Notes under the pieces: model-generated
The model's input: only the letters and a program-made list of their open reading frames with translations
The model's database searches: none
Told to the model about the DNA's origin: nothing
Assembly (NCBI RefSeq): GCF_000966285.1
Contig: NZ_KQ031391.1
Location: 3,383,208-3,447,207 of the forward strand
Reading direction: 5' to 3'
Source: Pseudofrankia sp. DC12
Lineage (GTDB): Bacteria > Actinomycetota > Actinomycetes > Frankiales > Frankiaceae
Length of the DNA stretch: 64,000 nucleotides
In this document: in pieces, positions 1 through 11,357 of the stretch
Numbering within the stretch: the stretch's first letter is position 1
How the letters are laid out: each line of letters starts with the position of its first letter
Made by a program: the position numbers and the translations under genes

Positions 1-43
1 TCGGCTCAATCCGGTCGCCAGGCGGCGGTAGTACGTCGACCAC
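1..43 (-). CDS. gyrA: DNA gyrase subunit A, 5' end only (partial)
   Basis: Only the first 14 codons lie in the window; the gene continues off the left edge. The reading is MVDVLPPPGDRIEP, and the end resembles the RIEPV segment that precedes the conserved GyrA core. The GTG start at 43 is preceded by a GGAAGGA Shine-Dalgarno sequence (48-54, reverse strand). The frame is closed by a TGA about 60 bases upstream, so the start must lie here. The position directly downstream of gyrB on the same strand is the usual actinobacterial arrangement. The identification rests on a short peptide plus synteny. Confidence 0.7.
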   Translation of the reverse strand, partial: MVDVLPPPGDRIEP

Positions 44-192
44 GGTGTCCTTCCAGGGCAGTTCGGAGCTAACCGGTTGACTGCTGTCCCTCGAACGGCT
101 GTCGTCTCAGCTAGCGCTGTAGGTCTCGGTCTTTCTGGTGGCTCGATCTGTCTCGGTCAGTGCATTCAGGCCCGTAGCCAGACCTGCCCCCA

Positions 193-238
193 GTCGGGCG
201 AAGCCCGACATCGGGGGGTCGGGGGGGTCGCCCCCCGG
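193..238. repeat. GC hairpins in the gyrB-gyrA spacer
   Basis: A perfect 7-bp stem with a GAA loop (193-209) is followed by a G-run/C-run hairpin around 221-237. They fill the 264-base spacer between gyrB and gyrA (44-307), where I see no gene. They could be a terminator or attenuator, or a REP-like element; no T-tract follows on either strand. Confidence 0.4.
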
Positions 239-307
239 GTAGACATTGCGGGCCACCAGGGAAGCTGGCCGCGGGCCAGCGAACAGGGCCGCCTGCCTCG
301 GCCCCCC

Positions 308-2380
<2,073 letters not shown>

Positions 2381-2686
2381 CTACCCGGCAACGCACCACA
2401 ACAGACGCAGGGTGGGCTCTGACGTCTGCGTAGCGGGCCGAACGAGGGCCGGGCGAACCCCCCCTACGAGGCGGGCGGCCTCAACGGCCGTGAGGCCGAT
2501 CCACGCCGGTCGCCGCTTGACGGCCGGCTCACAGCACCTTCCGGACCTGACGCGGCCACCCCGCCCGACGGTGTCACGGACGACCGCCAGGCCCCGCCGC
2601 CGATCGGCCCAGGACCGGCGGTACGAGGCGGCTCCCGGCGTCGCCAGGCGCCTGCCGCGCGGCCCGGAGAGGTGCGTCGGAACCCC

Positions 2687-3307
2687 TCAGCCGTAGGTAT
2701 CCCGAGGCCCGCGACCACCCGGCATCTGGGCCGGGCCATGCCGCCAGGACGGCGCGGACGGACCCCGCACCGTGATCCCGGTGACGATGCCCTGGCCTAG
2801 CTCGCGGCGCAGCACGCCGAGCAGCCGCGGGGCCAGCAGCCGGAGCTGGGTGGCCCAGGCAGTGGACTCCGCCTCCAGCTCCAGCAAGCCGTCGCGCAGC
2901 GAGACCGGGGTCGCGTGCGAGGCGATCTCCGGGCCGACGATCACATCCCATCTGGCCAGCACACCGGAGTCCGTCGCCCTGGTCTGCCAGCCACGGGCGG
3001 CCAGCAGCCGGTTGATCGAGGCCGCGAAGCTGGTCGGCTCGCGCCACTCCCGGCCGGGCGCCGCGATCCCCGGCTGACGGGGCCGGCGTGGCGGCTCCCG
3101 GTCGTCGTCCGCCGGGATGGTGCGGTCCGCAGGGGGTGACGTGGCGTCGGCCCCTCGGCCAGGGCCGCCCCCGCAGCCAGGCCGGCCGCCCCTGGATCGG
3201 GCCCGCGCGTCCGCCTTCGCGGCGGCGAGCACCTGGCGGGCCAGGTCCGCGCCCGTGACCCGGGGAGCGGCAGCGCTCTGGTCGGGTTCAGCCGGATCGG
3301 TCGGCAT
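2687..3307 (-). CDS. DUF721 (DciA-like) protein
   Basis: This 206-residue protein has an Arg/Ala/Pro-rich N-terminal half and a C-terminal DUF721 domain (about residues 95-180, including [22 protein letters not shown] and [13 protein letters not shown]). DUF721 includes DciA, the helicase-loading factor of many bacteria lacking DnaC. The same gene (Rv0004 in M. tuberculosis) sits between recF and gyrB across actinobacteria, which supports a replication role. The ATG at 3307 is chosen; a TTG at 3310 is one codon further upstream. The start overlaps the recF 3' end by about 20 bases, so translation is probably coupled. Confidence 0.85.
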   Translation of the reverse strand: MPTDPAEPDQSAAAPRVTGADLARQVLAAAKADARARSRGGRPGCGGGPGRGADATSPPADRTIPADDDREPPRRPRQPGIAAPGREWREPTSFAASINRLLAARGWQTRATDSGVLARWDVIVGPEIASHATPVSLRDGLLELEAESTAWATQLRLLAPRLLGVLRRELGQGIVTGITVRGPSAPSWRHGPAQMPGGRGPRDTYG

Positions 3308-4412
3308 CAAGCACCTCCCCCCGGTGGACGGTGAACCGCGGCCCGACCAACTCCGCCGGCACGTCCGCGCCGACCGCGGCCGTGATCAGCACCTGCTCGG
3401 CCGACGCCACCAGTTCGGCGAGCCGGCGGCGGCGATGCGCGTCCAGCTCCGCGAAGACGTCGTCCAGCAGCAGTACCGGTGCGCGGTCGTCGGCGTCGAG
3501 CAGCTCGTACGACGCCAGCCGCAGCGCGAGCGCGAGCGACCAGGACTCGCCGTGGCTCGCGTAGCCGCGAGCCGGGCGCCCGCCGACCGCCAGCGCGAGC
3601 TCGTCGCGGTGCGGGCCGACCAGGGTCACGCCCCGCTCTATCTCCCGGGGCCGCACACGTGCGAGCTCTGCGATCAGCGCGGCCGCGATCGCCTCCCGGT
3701 CCGCACCCTCCGGCAGCTCCACCCCGCAGCGGTAGTCGACACCGACGCCCTGCCCGGTCACGTCCTCGTCCGCGGTTCCGGCCACAGCGGCGTACGCGGC
3801 CCGGACCCGGGGACGCAGCTCGTCGACGAGGGCCAGCCGGGCGGCGAGCAGCTCGGCGCCGTGCTGGGCCAGCGCCTGGTCCCAGGAATCGAGGGTGCGC
3901 AGGTCGCCGTGGGCACGCAGCAGGGTCGTTCGCTGGCGCAGTACCCGTTCGTAGTCGGCGATCACCGCGGCCAGCCGCGGCGTCCTGGCGACCAGCAGGT
4001 CATCGAGGAACCGCCTGCGCTCGCCCGGATCGCCCTTGACCATCGCCAGGTCCTCCGGCGCGAACAGGACGACGGACAGCAGGCCGAGCAGGTCGCGTGG
4101 GCGGCTGAGCGGCCGGCGGTTCAGCCAGACCTTGTTGGCCCGGCCGGTGACGATCTCGATCTCGGCCAGCGCGGCCCGGTCACCACGCACGATCCGCGAC
4201 CGGACCACGGCCCGCTCGGCGCCCTCGCGAATCAGCGGCGCGTCGCCGGAGACTCGGTGACTACCGAGGGTGGCGACGTAGCCAACGGCCTCGAGCAGGT
4301 TCGTCTTGCCCTGGCCGTTGGCCCCCACGAAGGTGACCACCCCGGGCGAAAGCGTCAGCTCCAGCGCCGGGTAGGACCGGAAGTCGACCAGTTGCAGGTG
4401 CGTGACGTACAC
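3288..4412 (-). CDS. recF: DNA replication/repair protein RecF
   Basis: RecF is an SMC-like ATPase that helps load RecA at gaps. The 374-residue protein shows the Walker A motif [13 protein letters not shown] near the N-terminus, the RecF signature around ATLGSHR, the ABC signature-like region [14 protein letters not shown], and the Walker B segment [14 protein letters not shown]. Length and order of motifs are normal. It starts with GTG 9 bases after the dnaN stop, and its 3' end overlaps the DUF721 gene, consistent with one dnaN-recF-DUF721 transcript. Confidence 0.97.
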   Translation of the reverse strand: MYVTHLQLVDFRSYPALELTLSPGVVTFVGANGQGKTNLLEAVGYVATLGSHRVSGDAPLIREGAERAVVRSRIVRGDRAALAEIEIVTGRANKVWLNRRPLSRPRDLLGLLSVVLFAPEDLAMVKGDPGERRRFLDDLLVARTPRLAAVIADYERVLRQRTTLLRAHGDLRTLDSWDQALAQHGAELLAARLALVDELRPRVRAAYAAVAGTADEDVTGQGVGVDYRCGVELPEGADREAIAAALIAELARVRPREIERGVTLVGPHRDELALAVGGRPARGYASHGESWSLALALRLASYELLDADDRAPVLLLDDVFAELDAHRRRRLAELVASAEQVLITAAVGADVPAELVGPRFTVHRGEVLDADRSG

Positions 4413-4421
4413 GTCACCCGG

Positions 4422-5585
4422 TCAGCCGTTCAGCTGAATGGGCATGAGCAGGTAGCGGTAGTCCGGCAGCTCGTCGCCGGCGCCCTTACCGGTCAGGATG
4501 GCCGGCTTCTTCGCCGCCACCTCGGCGTCCTCGGCGCTGGCGAAGCCGAACTCGACCTGGTCGGACTCGACCGCCGTCAGCGCGTCCTGCAGGTACGCGG
4601 GGTTGAACGCGACCTCCAGGTCGGGACCGTCGTAGGTCGCGGGCAGCGTCTCGGAGGCCTGCGCCTCGCCGCCGTGGCTGCCAGCCTCCAGCCGCAGGTG
4701 GTCGGCGCTGAACGCCAGCCGCACCGGCGCGGTCTTCGGGGCCACCAGCGCGACCCGCTTGACCGCCTCCAGGAGCGGGGCCTTCTCCGCCTGGGCGGCC
4801 AGCGGGCACGAGTCCGGCAGCAGCTTGCGGTAGGGCGGGAACTGGCCGTCGACGAGCCTGGTCGTGGTCTGGCGGTGGTTGCCCGCGAAACCGGCGAGTG
4901 CCTCCCCGGACGGGCCGGTGCCGAGCGCGATCGCGACCTGGGCCGTCCCGCCGCCCAGCGAGCGGGCCGTGTCCAGCAGTGTGCGCGCCGGGATGAGCGC
5001 GACCCCGGACGCGTCGGGGCTCGACGGGCTCCACTTGAGGGTTCGCACCGCGAGCCGGTAACGGTCGGTGGCGGCGAGGGTGAGGGTGTCTCCCTCGATC
5101 TCCAGCCGGACGCCGGTCAGCACGGGCAGCGTGTCGTCCTTGCCCGCGGCCACCGCCACCTGGGCGACGGCGGCGCCGAACGCGCCGCCCTCGATGTGTC
5201 CGGTGACCGGCGGCAGCGGGGGCAGCGTCGGGTACTCGTCGACGGGCAGCGTCTGCAGGGTGAACCGGGCGTTGCCGCAGGTGATGATCAGCTTGTTGTC
5301 GTCGGTCTCGACCTCGACCGGCGCGGCCGGTAGCTGCTTGGTGATGTCCGCGAGCATCCGTCCCGGCGCCAGCGCGCGGCCCTCCTCGTGGACGGTCGCC
5401 TCCAGCGTCGCCTGCGCCGCGACCTCGTAGTCGAAGGCGGCGACGACCAGGCCCGGCGCAGTCGCGTCCAGCAGCAGGCCCATCAGCACCTGCTGGTTGG
5501 TCGCTGTCGCCGAACGGCTCGGCAGGCTGCGCGCGGTCCAGGCGACCGCTTCGGTGAACTCGTCCCGTTCAACCCGGAACTTCAT
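4422..5585 (-). CDS. dnaN: DNA polymerase III beta subunit (sliding clamp)
   Basis: DnaN is the ring-shaped clamp that tethers DNA polymerase III to the template. The 387-residue protein begins MKFRVERDEFTEAVAW and spans the three clamp domains, with typical segments such as LPVLTGVRLEIEGD, TDRYRLAVRTL and a C-terminus ending in YRYLLMPIQLNG; the PIQL-type terminus is characteristic. The ATG start has a GAGGAGG ribosome-binding site 6 bases upstream. It lies immediately beyond oriC, as in other actinobacteria. Confidence 0.98.
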   Translation of the reverse strand: MKFRVERDEFTEAVAWTARSLPSRSATATNQQVLMGLLLDATAPGLVVAAFDYEVAAQATLEATVHEEGRALAPGRMLADITKQLPAAPVEVETDDNKLIITCGNARFTLQTLPVDEYPTLPPLPPVTGHIEGGAFGAAVAQVAVAAGKDDTLPVLTGVRLEIEGDTLTLAATDRYRLAVRTLKWSPSSPDASGVALIPARTLLDTARSLGGGTAQVAIALGTGPSGEALAGFAGNHRQTTTRLVDGQFPPYRKLLPDSCPLAAQAEKAPLLEAVKRVALVAPKTAPVRLAFSADHLRLEAGSHGGEAQASETLPATYDGPDLEVAFNPAYLQDALTAVESDQVEFGFASAEDAEVAAKKPAILTGKGAGDELPDYRYLLMPIQLNG

Positions 5586-6456
5586 GCCTGCCTCCTCAGC
5601 GACGAACGTGGTCCAGCATCTCAGAGCCCTCCGACGCGTTCGCGAGCGGTCCAGTGGTACGGCGAACGCGGAGCGTCACGTCGGGTCGGCGAGGCGTGAA
5701 GCCGGCCCGCTCGGGACCGAGGCGACCGAGGCCGCGCGAGCGTCATCCCCAGGCCCTAGTTCTTCGAGCTTTTGATCTTCTAATTAGAAATCTTGGTAGT
5801 GGTAGTAGTAGGGGCTGTGGAAACTGTGGAAAACTCGCGTTTTCCCAGGTCAGGCCGCAGATTGGCCGGTGGAGATCGTGTGGGTCGACCTGTGCGTGAC
5901 GCCGGTAGTTGTCCACACCGCTCGCTGTCCCCCGGCGCCATCCACCGTCCATCCACCGGTTACACCCAGGTCGTCCCCAGGCTGTCCCCTGGTTCTCCAC
6001 AGGAGCCGGGGGCCTTGAGCCGGGTCCCGAAGTGATCTCCGGCGGTCGCGAGCGGACGGCTGCCCCCAGGTAATCCACAGGCTTGTCCACAAGCTGTGGG
6101 TGAATACCACCCAAGTGGTCTCGTGGGTCCTGAGCCCTGCGTTGGGGGTCCATCACGGCCAGCGAGAGTTGAGGGCGGGGGTCGAGCACGCTCCGTCCCC
6201 GTGCGCACATATACGGCGCATATCGGGCATATGGGGCTCTTGGTGGGTCGACCAGTAGGCGCGATTCGGGCGCCGTGCCGAGCGGAACCGGTCAGGCCGA
6301 CCATCCCCGCTGGAACCCACAGGCTGTGGACAATCCCTGGGTATTACCGAAGATGTCGGGCCCAAGAGCTTGTGCTTGAAGATCGACGGCAGCCCGGACG
6401 GTGACCGCCCGTCAACCGCGCTGGTTCCAGCCTCGGGCTAGACCCAGCCGCCGGGC
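5586..6456. other. oriC: Chromosomal replication origin, oriC (dnaA-dnaN intergenic region)
   Basis: This 871-base gene-free stretch between dnaA and dnaN carries the cluster of DnaA boxes expected of an actinobacterial origin. Exact TTGTCCACA boxes occur at 5909-5917, 6083-6091 and 6325-6333 (reverse). Near matches are at 5816-5824, 5825-5833, 5993-6001 and 6071-6079. An AT-rich segment with the 12-bp palindrome TTCTAATTAGAA (5778-5789) lies on the dnaN side, next to TAG repeats and two abutting DnaA boxes. Small ORFs read through it on both strands but none looks coding. Position and box density make the call strong; the exact unwinding site is inferred. Confidence 0.93.
5778..5833. promoter_or_regulatory. 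Candidate DnaA-trio / basal unwinding element
   Basis: The order is an AT palindrome (5778-5789), then TAG-TGG-TAG-TAG-TAG (5797-5811), a GGGC spacer, then two abutting DnaA boxes TGTGGAAAC (5816-5824) and TGTGGAAAA (5825-5833). DnaA-trios (3'-GAT-5' repeats beside a DnaA box with a GC-rich spacer) are the known single-strand DnaA-binding motif that directs origin melting. The match is by eye. Confidence 0.65.
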
Positions 6457-7989
6457 TTACAGATGGCGCGTCTCGGCGCGGATGCGGTTGGTCAGCTCGG
6501 TGACCTGGTTGTAGATCGCCCGGCGCTCCGCCATCAGCCCGCGGATCTTGCGATCGGCATGCATGACGGTCGTGTGGTCGCGACCGCCGAAGTGCTGACC
6601 GATCTTGGGCAGCGACAGGTCGGTGAGCTCCCGGCACAGGTACATCGCGATCTGGCGGGCCGTCACCAGCACCCGGCTGCGCGACGTCCCGCACAGGTCC
6701 TCCATCGAGACGCCGAAGTAGGACGCCGTCGCGTTCATGATCGAGGTGGCTGTGATCTCCGTGTTGGTCGCGTCCGGGATGAGGTCGCGCAGCACGATCT
6801 CGGCCAGCGTCCGGTCGACGTGCGACTTGTTCAGGCTCGCGAACGCGGCCACCCGGATCAGGGCGCCCTCGAGCTCGCGGATGTTGCGCTCGATGTGCGT
6901 CGCGATGTATTCGAGCACGTCCGGTGGCACTGGGAGCCGCTCGATCGCCGCCTTCTTGGACAGGATCGCGATCCTGGTCTCCAGGTCAGGCGGGGTGACG
7001 TCGGTGATCAGGCCCCACTCGAACCTGCTGCGCAGCCGGTCCTCCAGCGCCGAGAGCTGGCGCGGCGAGCGGTCCGAGGAGATGACCAGCTGCTTCTCGG
7101 TGTCGTGCAGGACGTTGAACGTGTGGAAGAACTCCTCCTGCGTCCGCTCCTTGTTCTCCAGGAACTGGATGTCGTCGACGAGCAGCACGTCGATGTCCCG
7201 GTAGCGGCGCTGGAACGCCTGCTGGCGGTCGTCGCGGATGGAGTTGATGAAGTCGTTCGTGAACTCCTCGGTGCTGACGTACTTCACCTGCGCGTCCGGG
7301 TAGAGCTTCTTCGTGTAGTGCCCGATCGCGTGCAGCAGGTGGGTCTTGCCGAGGCCGGAGTCGCCGTAGATGAACAGCGGGTTGTAGGCCTTGGCCGGCG
7401 CCTCGGCGACGGCGACCGACGCGGCGTGCGGGAACCGGTTGCTGTCGCCGATGACGAACGTCTCGAAGACGTACCGCGGGTTGAGCCGGGCCGGCTCCGA
7501 CGGGCGCGGCTCCGGGTCGCGGCCGAGGCCGGTGGCCACCCGCTGGATGGGCGAGGTCGGCGAGCCCAGCGGTGAGTCCGCGCGCCCGTCGTGGCCCGTG
7601 CCCGCGGCACCGGCCGACCCAGCTCCGGCGAGCGCCGCCTGCGGCAGCACCATCGGGCCGGTCATCGGCTCCGGGTCGGGCAGATGCTCGACGGTGACGG
7701 CTACCCGGATCTCCCTGCCATAGGCGGCGGTCAGCGCGGTCGACAGGAACGGGCGCAGCCGTGAGTCGAGCAGGTCCTTGGTGAACTCGTTCGGCGCGGC
7801 GAGCAGCGCGGTGTCCTGCACGAGGCCGAGCGGCCGGGTCAGCCGCAGCCAGGCGCGCTGCTGCGCGGACAGTGTGCCGTCCGCGACGCCGGCGACGGCC
7901 TGGCGCCAGACCTCGTGCAGGTCCGGGTCCTCGCCGAGCGGAAGCTGGCGCTGGGAGCCCGTGACGGGGGTGGTGTCGCGGTCGGTCAC
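6457..7989 (-). CDS. dnaA: Chromosomal replication initiator DnaA
   Basis: DnaA binds the boxes in the adjacent origin and opens it for replication. The 510-residue protein has an N-terminal domain I ([16 protein letters not shown]), a variable Pro/Gly/Ala linker, the AAA+ domain with Walker A ([15 protein letters not shown]) and Walker B ([10 protein letters not shown]), and the C-terminal helix-turn-helix domain with the [15 protein letters not shown] signature. The frame stays open to 8325, but the GTG at 7989 is chosen because GAGGAGCACC lies just upstream and the protein then begins with a typical domain I. Two DnaA-box-like motifs lie about 150 bases upstream, suggesting autoregulation. 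Confidence 0.97.
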   Translation of the reverse strand: MTDRDTTPVTGSQRQLPLGEDPDLHEVWRQAVAGVADGTLSAQQRAWLRLTRPLGLVQDTALLAAPNEFTKDLLDSRLRPFLSTALTAAYGREIRVAVTVEHLPDPEPMTGPMVLPQAALAGAGSAGAAGTGHDGRADSPLGSPTSPIQRVATGLGRDPEPRPSEPARLNPRYVFETFVIGDSNRFPHAASVAVAEAPAKAYNPLFIYGDSGLGKTHLLHAIGHYTKKLYPDAQVKYVSTEEFTNDFINSIRDDRQQAFQRRYRDIDVLLVDDIQFLENKERTQEEFFHTFNVLHDTEKQLVISSDRSPRQLSALEDRLRSRFEWGLITDVTPPDLETRIAILSKKAAIERLPVPPDVLEYIATHIERNIRELEGALIRVAAFASLNKSHVDRTLAEIVLRDLIPDATNTEITATSIMNATASYFGVSMEDLCGTSRSRVLVTARQIAMYLCRELTDLSLPKIGQHFGGRDHTTVMHADRKIRGLMAERRAIYNQVTELTNRIRAETRHL

Positions 7990-8485
7990 GGGTGCTCCTC
8001 GATACGTCGGCCAGTGAGGTGTCGGCCGGTTCGGCTGGTGGCCGACGGAGCCGCGACGATGGTCACGGTCGGGTCTCCTTCGGCCGGGGCGCGGTGTTGG
8101 GGACGAGGATCGGGCCCGGCGTGCCGCCAAGGTTTCCACATAGTCGTCCACAACCTGTGTACGGACATGACACCGCATCCGGCGTGGCGCCGGCACGGTA
8201 GGGCGGACGGTGGGCATCCAGACATCCAGGGACTCGGCCCTCGATGGGCGCTGGTCGGTGCGGCGGGCACTGTGTGGTCCGGGCGTGTGTAGGCTGGTGC
8301 GTCGCCAGCCCACTCCTGTCGGCACTTCTACGGCGTCGCGCTCGGCCCGGCATTGCGTCGGCGACGCGCGCGCTGCGAGCCGGGGGCAGTGTTGGCGTAG
8401 CCTGAGTACGCGCGGTGTTGCCCGCGTGTCCCGTCCGCCTGTCCCGGCCCGTCAGCACCGCGGCCTGTAACCACGGAGTCGTCAC
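7990..8485. promoter_or_regulatory. Divergent dnaA / rpmH promoter region
   Basis: These 496 bases separate the divergently read dnaA and rpmH genes and must hold both promoters. Two DnaA-box-like sites, GTTTCCACA (8132-8140) and TCGTCCACA (8144-8152), sit upstream of dnaA and fit the autoregulation known for dnaA promoters. I could not assign -35/-10 elements with confidence, and no gene is seen. Confidence 0.55.
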
Positions 8486-8623
8486 GTGAGCAAGCGCACC
8501 TTCCAGCCGAACAACCGTCGGCGGTCCAAGACCCACGGGTTCCGGCTGCGGATGCGTACCCGTGCCGGCCGCGCCATCATTTCCGGCCGCCGCCGCAAGG
8601 GCCGCGCCGAACTGTCCGCCTGA
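8486..8623 (+). CDS. rpmH: 50S ribosomal protein L34
   Basis: This 45-residue basic protein ([13 protein letters not shown], then [17 protein letters not shown]) is L34 of the large ribosomal subunit, with the family's usual length and sequence. The GTG start is at 8486 and the stop at 8621-8623. It heads the conserved rpmH-rnpA-yidD-yidC-jag series on the plus strand, opposite dnaA. Confidence 0.97.
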   Translation: MSKRTFQPNNRRRSKTHGFRLRMRTRAGRAIISGRRRKGRAELSA

Positions 8624-8659
8624 CGGCGGACCTCGCCGGCGCGCGGTTACCGGCCTCCG

Positions 8660-9049
8660 ATGCTCCCCGCCCGTTCCCGGGTCGCGTCCCGGGCGGAGCA
8701 TGCCCAGGTCGGGCGAGGTGGTCGCCGGTTCAGCTGCCATCCACTGGTTGTTCACGCTCTGCGCACCGACGATTCCGGCCCGGCGAGGGCCGGCTTCGTG
8801 GTGAGCCGCAAGGTCGGCGCGGCCGTGACCCGCAACCGGGTCCGCCGCCGGCTGCGCGAGCAGACCAGGTCCCGGCTGGCCTCGGTGCCAGCGGGAACCC
8901 TGCTGGTCATCCGTGCGCTGCCCGCCGCCGCGGAAGCCAGCTCGGCCGAGCTCGGCCTCGCTCTCGACCGAGGTTTCGCCGCGGTGCGATCGGCTCGGCC
9001 CGGTCCCGACCGTGCCGACCCGGGACGCCCACGCAGGAGTCGGGGATGA
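8660..9049 (+). CDS. rnpA: Ribonuclease P protein component
   Basis: RnpA is the protein cofactor of RNase P, which trims the 5' leader of tRNA precursors. The 129-residue protein keeps the family pattern: MLPARSR at the start, a beta region ending in [23 protein letters not shown] (the RNR-type RNA-binding motif is [12 protein letters not shown]), then [14 protein letters not shown]. The C-terminus is Arg/Pro-rich. It starts 36 bases after rpmH and its stop overlaps the yidD start as ATGA, so the genes are probably cotranslated. Confidence 0.95.
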   Translation: MLPARSRVASRAEHAQVGRGGRRFSCHPLVVHALRTDDSGPARAGFVVSRKVGAAVTRNRVRRRLREQTRSRLASVPAGTLLVIRALPAAAEASSAELGLALDRGFAAVRSARPGPDRADPGRPRRSRG

Positions 9050-9417
9050 CCGCGCTCGCCTGGGCCGGGATCGTCCTCGGCGCCTTCGCCCTCCTCGACC
9101 TCGCGCTCGCGTCCGCTGCACTACGCCAACGGGCGCCCCGGATCGCCCGTGACCAGTCCGGAGCCGTCCGCGGCCCGCTCGCCTGGGTGCTCGGCGCGCT
9201 CATCCGCGGTTACCAGCTCGTCTGGTCACCCCGGTCGGCCGGCGCGTGCCGATTTGATCCATCCTGCAGCGTCTACGCGCTCTCCGCCGTTCGTATACAC
9301 GGGGGCGTGCGCGGAGGCCTGCTCGCCGGCTGGCGGCTCCTACGCTGCCAGCCGCTATCCCGCGGTGGGTACGACCCAGTACCTGTAGAGTCCGCCCGAG
9401 GGGCCTGGAGGAGTTAG
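9046..9417 (+). CDS. yidD: Membrane protein insertion efficiency factor YidD
   Basis: YidD is a small membrane-associated protein thought to help YidC-dependent insertion. This copy has 123 residues. After an N-terminal hydrophobic stretch (about residues 1-28) comes the YidD core: [10 protein letters not shown], then [15 protein letters not shown] and [19 protein letters not shown], with the conserved cysteines. The N-terminal hydrophobic extension makes it longer than the usual 70-90 residues. The start overlaps rnpA by four bases (ATGA) and yidC follows 4 bases later. Confidence 0.92.
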   Translation: MTALAWAGIVLGAFALLDLALASAALRQRAPRIARDQSGAVRGPLAWVLGALIRGYQLVWSPRSAGACRFDPSCSVYALSAVRIHGGVRGGLLAGWRLLRCQPLSRGGYDPVPVESARGAWRS

Positions 9418-9421
9418 ACCG

Positions 9422-10705
9422 GTGCTGGATCCGCTTTACCATCTCGCGGCGAACTCGATCGTCTTCTTCCACAAGGGCTTCGGGCCGATCTTCGGCGAGA
9501 GCAGCTTCTTCGCCTGGGCGTTCTCGGTCGCCCTGCTGGTCGTCTGTGTCCGCATCCTGATCTTCCCGCTGTTCGTCAAGCAGGTGAAGTCGCAGCGGAC
9601 GATGCAGCTCATGCAGCCCCGGATCAAGGAGATCCGGGAGAAGTATGGGCATGACAAGCAGCAGATGAACCAGAAGATGATGGAGCTGCAGAAGGAGCAC
9701 GGGAACCCGCTGCTCGGCTGCCTCCCGATCTTCCTGCAGATCCCGCTGTTCATCTCGCTGTTCCACGTCTTCACCCACATGGCCCCGGTCACGAGGAACG
9801 GGAAGCTGGAGTGGGTCGACCGCGTCGGCCTGACCGGCGCGACGATTGAGAAGATCGCGAAGGCCAAGATCTGGGGCATCTCGCTCTCGACGAACTTCAA
9901 CTCGTCGAAGGCACTGCTGGACGAACTGCACGCGAACAGCACGCACATCAAGATCGTCTGTGTCGTGCTCATCCTGTTGATGGCCGCGACGACGTTCTTC
10001 ACGCAGCGCCAGATCATGGCCCGCACCGGTGGGACCGTCGACCCACAGCAGGCGATCGTCCAGAAGGTCATGCTCTACGGCTCGCCGATCACCCTGGCGG
10101 TCTTCGGTTTCCGCTTCCCGGTCGCCGTGCTGATCTACTGGCTCGTCACGAACCTGTGGAGCATGGGCCAGCAGTTCTTCGTCATCAAGCGGATGCCGCC
10201 GGTCGGGGAGGCAGCCGGAACCGGCAAGCTGCCTGCCGCCCGCACCGCCGCTGCGGTGTCCGACCGGCCCACCCCCCCTCGTCCGGCCCCGGGCGCCCGC
10301 CCCGCCCCCGGCGCCCGAGCCGGTGCCAAGGGCAAGACAGCTCCGAAGCCGGCCACGCTGACCAAGGCGACCCCCGCAGCCGACGGCCCGTCCGTCAACG
10401 GCGCGGCGGTGAAGAGCGGCGCGGCCACCAAGACCGGCGCCAGCGGCACGGCCCCGGCAGGCACCCGGTCACCCCGCGGCGGTACTTCCAAGCGGGTGGT
10501 TCAGCCGCCTGCCGCCGCGGAGGCAGGTACGCCGCCCGCGGCCCAGGATGTGAGTAAGTCCAGTGACGCCGAGCCGCCCGCTGGTTCCGCCGCCGACTCG
10601 GCCAGGCCGGTCCCGGCTGGAGTCCAGCGTCACGTCGGCGGGTCACGTCCGGCCGCGAAGCGGCGCAGCGGCGGCAAGGGGAAGCGACCCGGCGGCCGGC
10701 GGTGA
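9422..10705 (+). CDS. yidC: Membrane protein insertase YidC
   Basis: YidC/Oxa1 inserts and folds inner-membrane proteins, alone or with the Sec translocon. The 427-residue protein has membrane segments around residues 35-55 (FAWAFSVALLVVCVRILIF) and 93-113 (a CLPIFLQIPLFISLFHVF-like hairpin), plus later segments (CVVLILLMAATTFF, and one ending VAVLIYWLVTNLW). It closes with a roughly 170-residue Ala/Pro/Lys/Arg-rich cytoplasmic tail ending in GGKGKRPGGRR; basic tails that contact ribosomes are common in this family. The GTG start has GGAGG upstream. It lies between yidD and jag as usual. Confidence 0.96.
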   Translation: MLDPLYHLAANSIVFFHKGFGPIFGESSFFAWAFSVALLVVCVRILIFPLFVKQVKSQRTMQLMQPRIKEIREKYGHDKQQMNQKMMELQKEHGNPLLGCLPIFLQIPLFISLFHVFTHMAPVTRNGKLEWVDRVGLTGATIEKIAKAKIWGISLSTNFNSSKALLDELHANSTHIKIVCVVLILLMAATTFFTQRQIMARTGGTVDPQQAIVQKVMLYGSPITLAVFGFRFPVAVLIYWLVTNLWSMGQQFFVIKRMPPVGEAAGTGKLPAARTAAAVSDRPTPPRPAPGARPAPGARAGAKGKTAPKPATLTKATPAADGPSVNGAAVKSGAATKTGASGTAPAGTRSPRGGTSKRVVQPPAAAEAGTPPAAQDVSKSSDAEPPAGSAADSARPVPAGVQRHVGGSRPAAKRRSGGKGKRPGGRR

Positions 10706-10804
10706 CCGCTGCCGCGCCCGCGGCCCCTTTCCTCCGGCTGGACCCGGCGTTCCGATTGCGTACCGCCACTCACGGCGGTCCCCCAACCCCATGGAGTTGC
10801 GCTG

Positions 10805-11341
10805 ATGAGCGGTTCTGACATCGCCGTTGGCCCTGACGAAGACGCCCCGCGGGTCGATGAGCCCGCGAGCGCTCAGCAGCGGCTGACCGCCCTGGAGCAG
10901 GAAGGCGAAATCGCCGCCGACTACATCGAGGGCCTGCTCGACATCGTCGACATGGATGGCGATCTCGACCTGGACGTCGAAGGCAGCCGCGCCGTCGTCG
11001 CGGTCGTCGGTGACGACCTGGACAAGCTGATCGGGTCCAACGGAGAGACCCTCGAGGCGCTGCAGGAGCTGACCAGGCTCGCGGTGCTGCAGAAGACCGG
11101 CGAGCGCAGCCGGCTGATGCTCGACGTCGGCGGTCATCGGGCTCGCCGCCGCGCGGAGTTGCGCGAGCTTGCCACGGAGGTGGCCAAGCGGGTCGCGGGC
11201 GGGGCCAAGCAGGAGAAACTCGCGCCGATGACGCCGTTCGAGCGCAAGGTCGTGCACGACGTCATCGCCGACGTCGACGGCGTGCGCAGCGAGTCGGAGG
11301 GCGAAGAGCCGAACCGCTGCGTCGTCGTCATGCCGGTCTGA
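10805..11341 (+). CDS. jag: Jag/KhpB-type R3H RNA-binding protein
   Basis: This 178-residue protein has an acidic N-terminus, a KH domain (about residues 35-100, with DDLDKLIGSNGETLEALQ) and a C-terminal R3H domain (MTPFERKVVHDVIADVDGV and SESEGEEPNRCVVV). Jag/KhpB proteins bind RNA and influence cell elongation and division in several Gram-positives; the role here is inferred from the family. The gene follows yidC. Normally rsmG comes next, but here a 2.9-kb insert intervenes. Confidence 0.93.
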   Translation: MSGSDIAVGPDEDAPRVDEPASAQQRLTALEQEGEIAADYIEGLLDIVDMDGDLDLDVEGSRAVVAVVGDDLDKLIGSNGETLEALQELTRLAVLQKTGERSRLMLDVGGHRARRRAELRELATEVAKRVAGGAKQEKLAPMTPFERKVVHDVIADVDGVRSESEGEEPNRCVVVMPV

Positions 11342-11357
11342 CCGCCCGATCGTCGAG

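Noticed and set aside
3117-5333. 738-codon plus-strand frame opposite recF and dnaN
   Set aside because: It is antisense to two well-supported genes, with biased Arg/Gln/Gly content and no motif.
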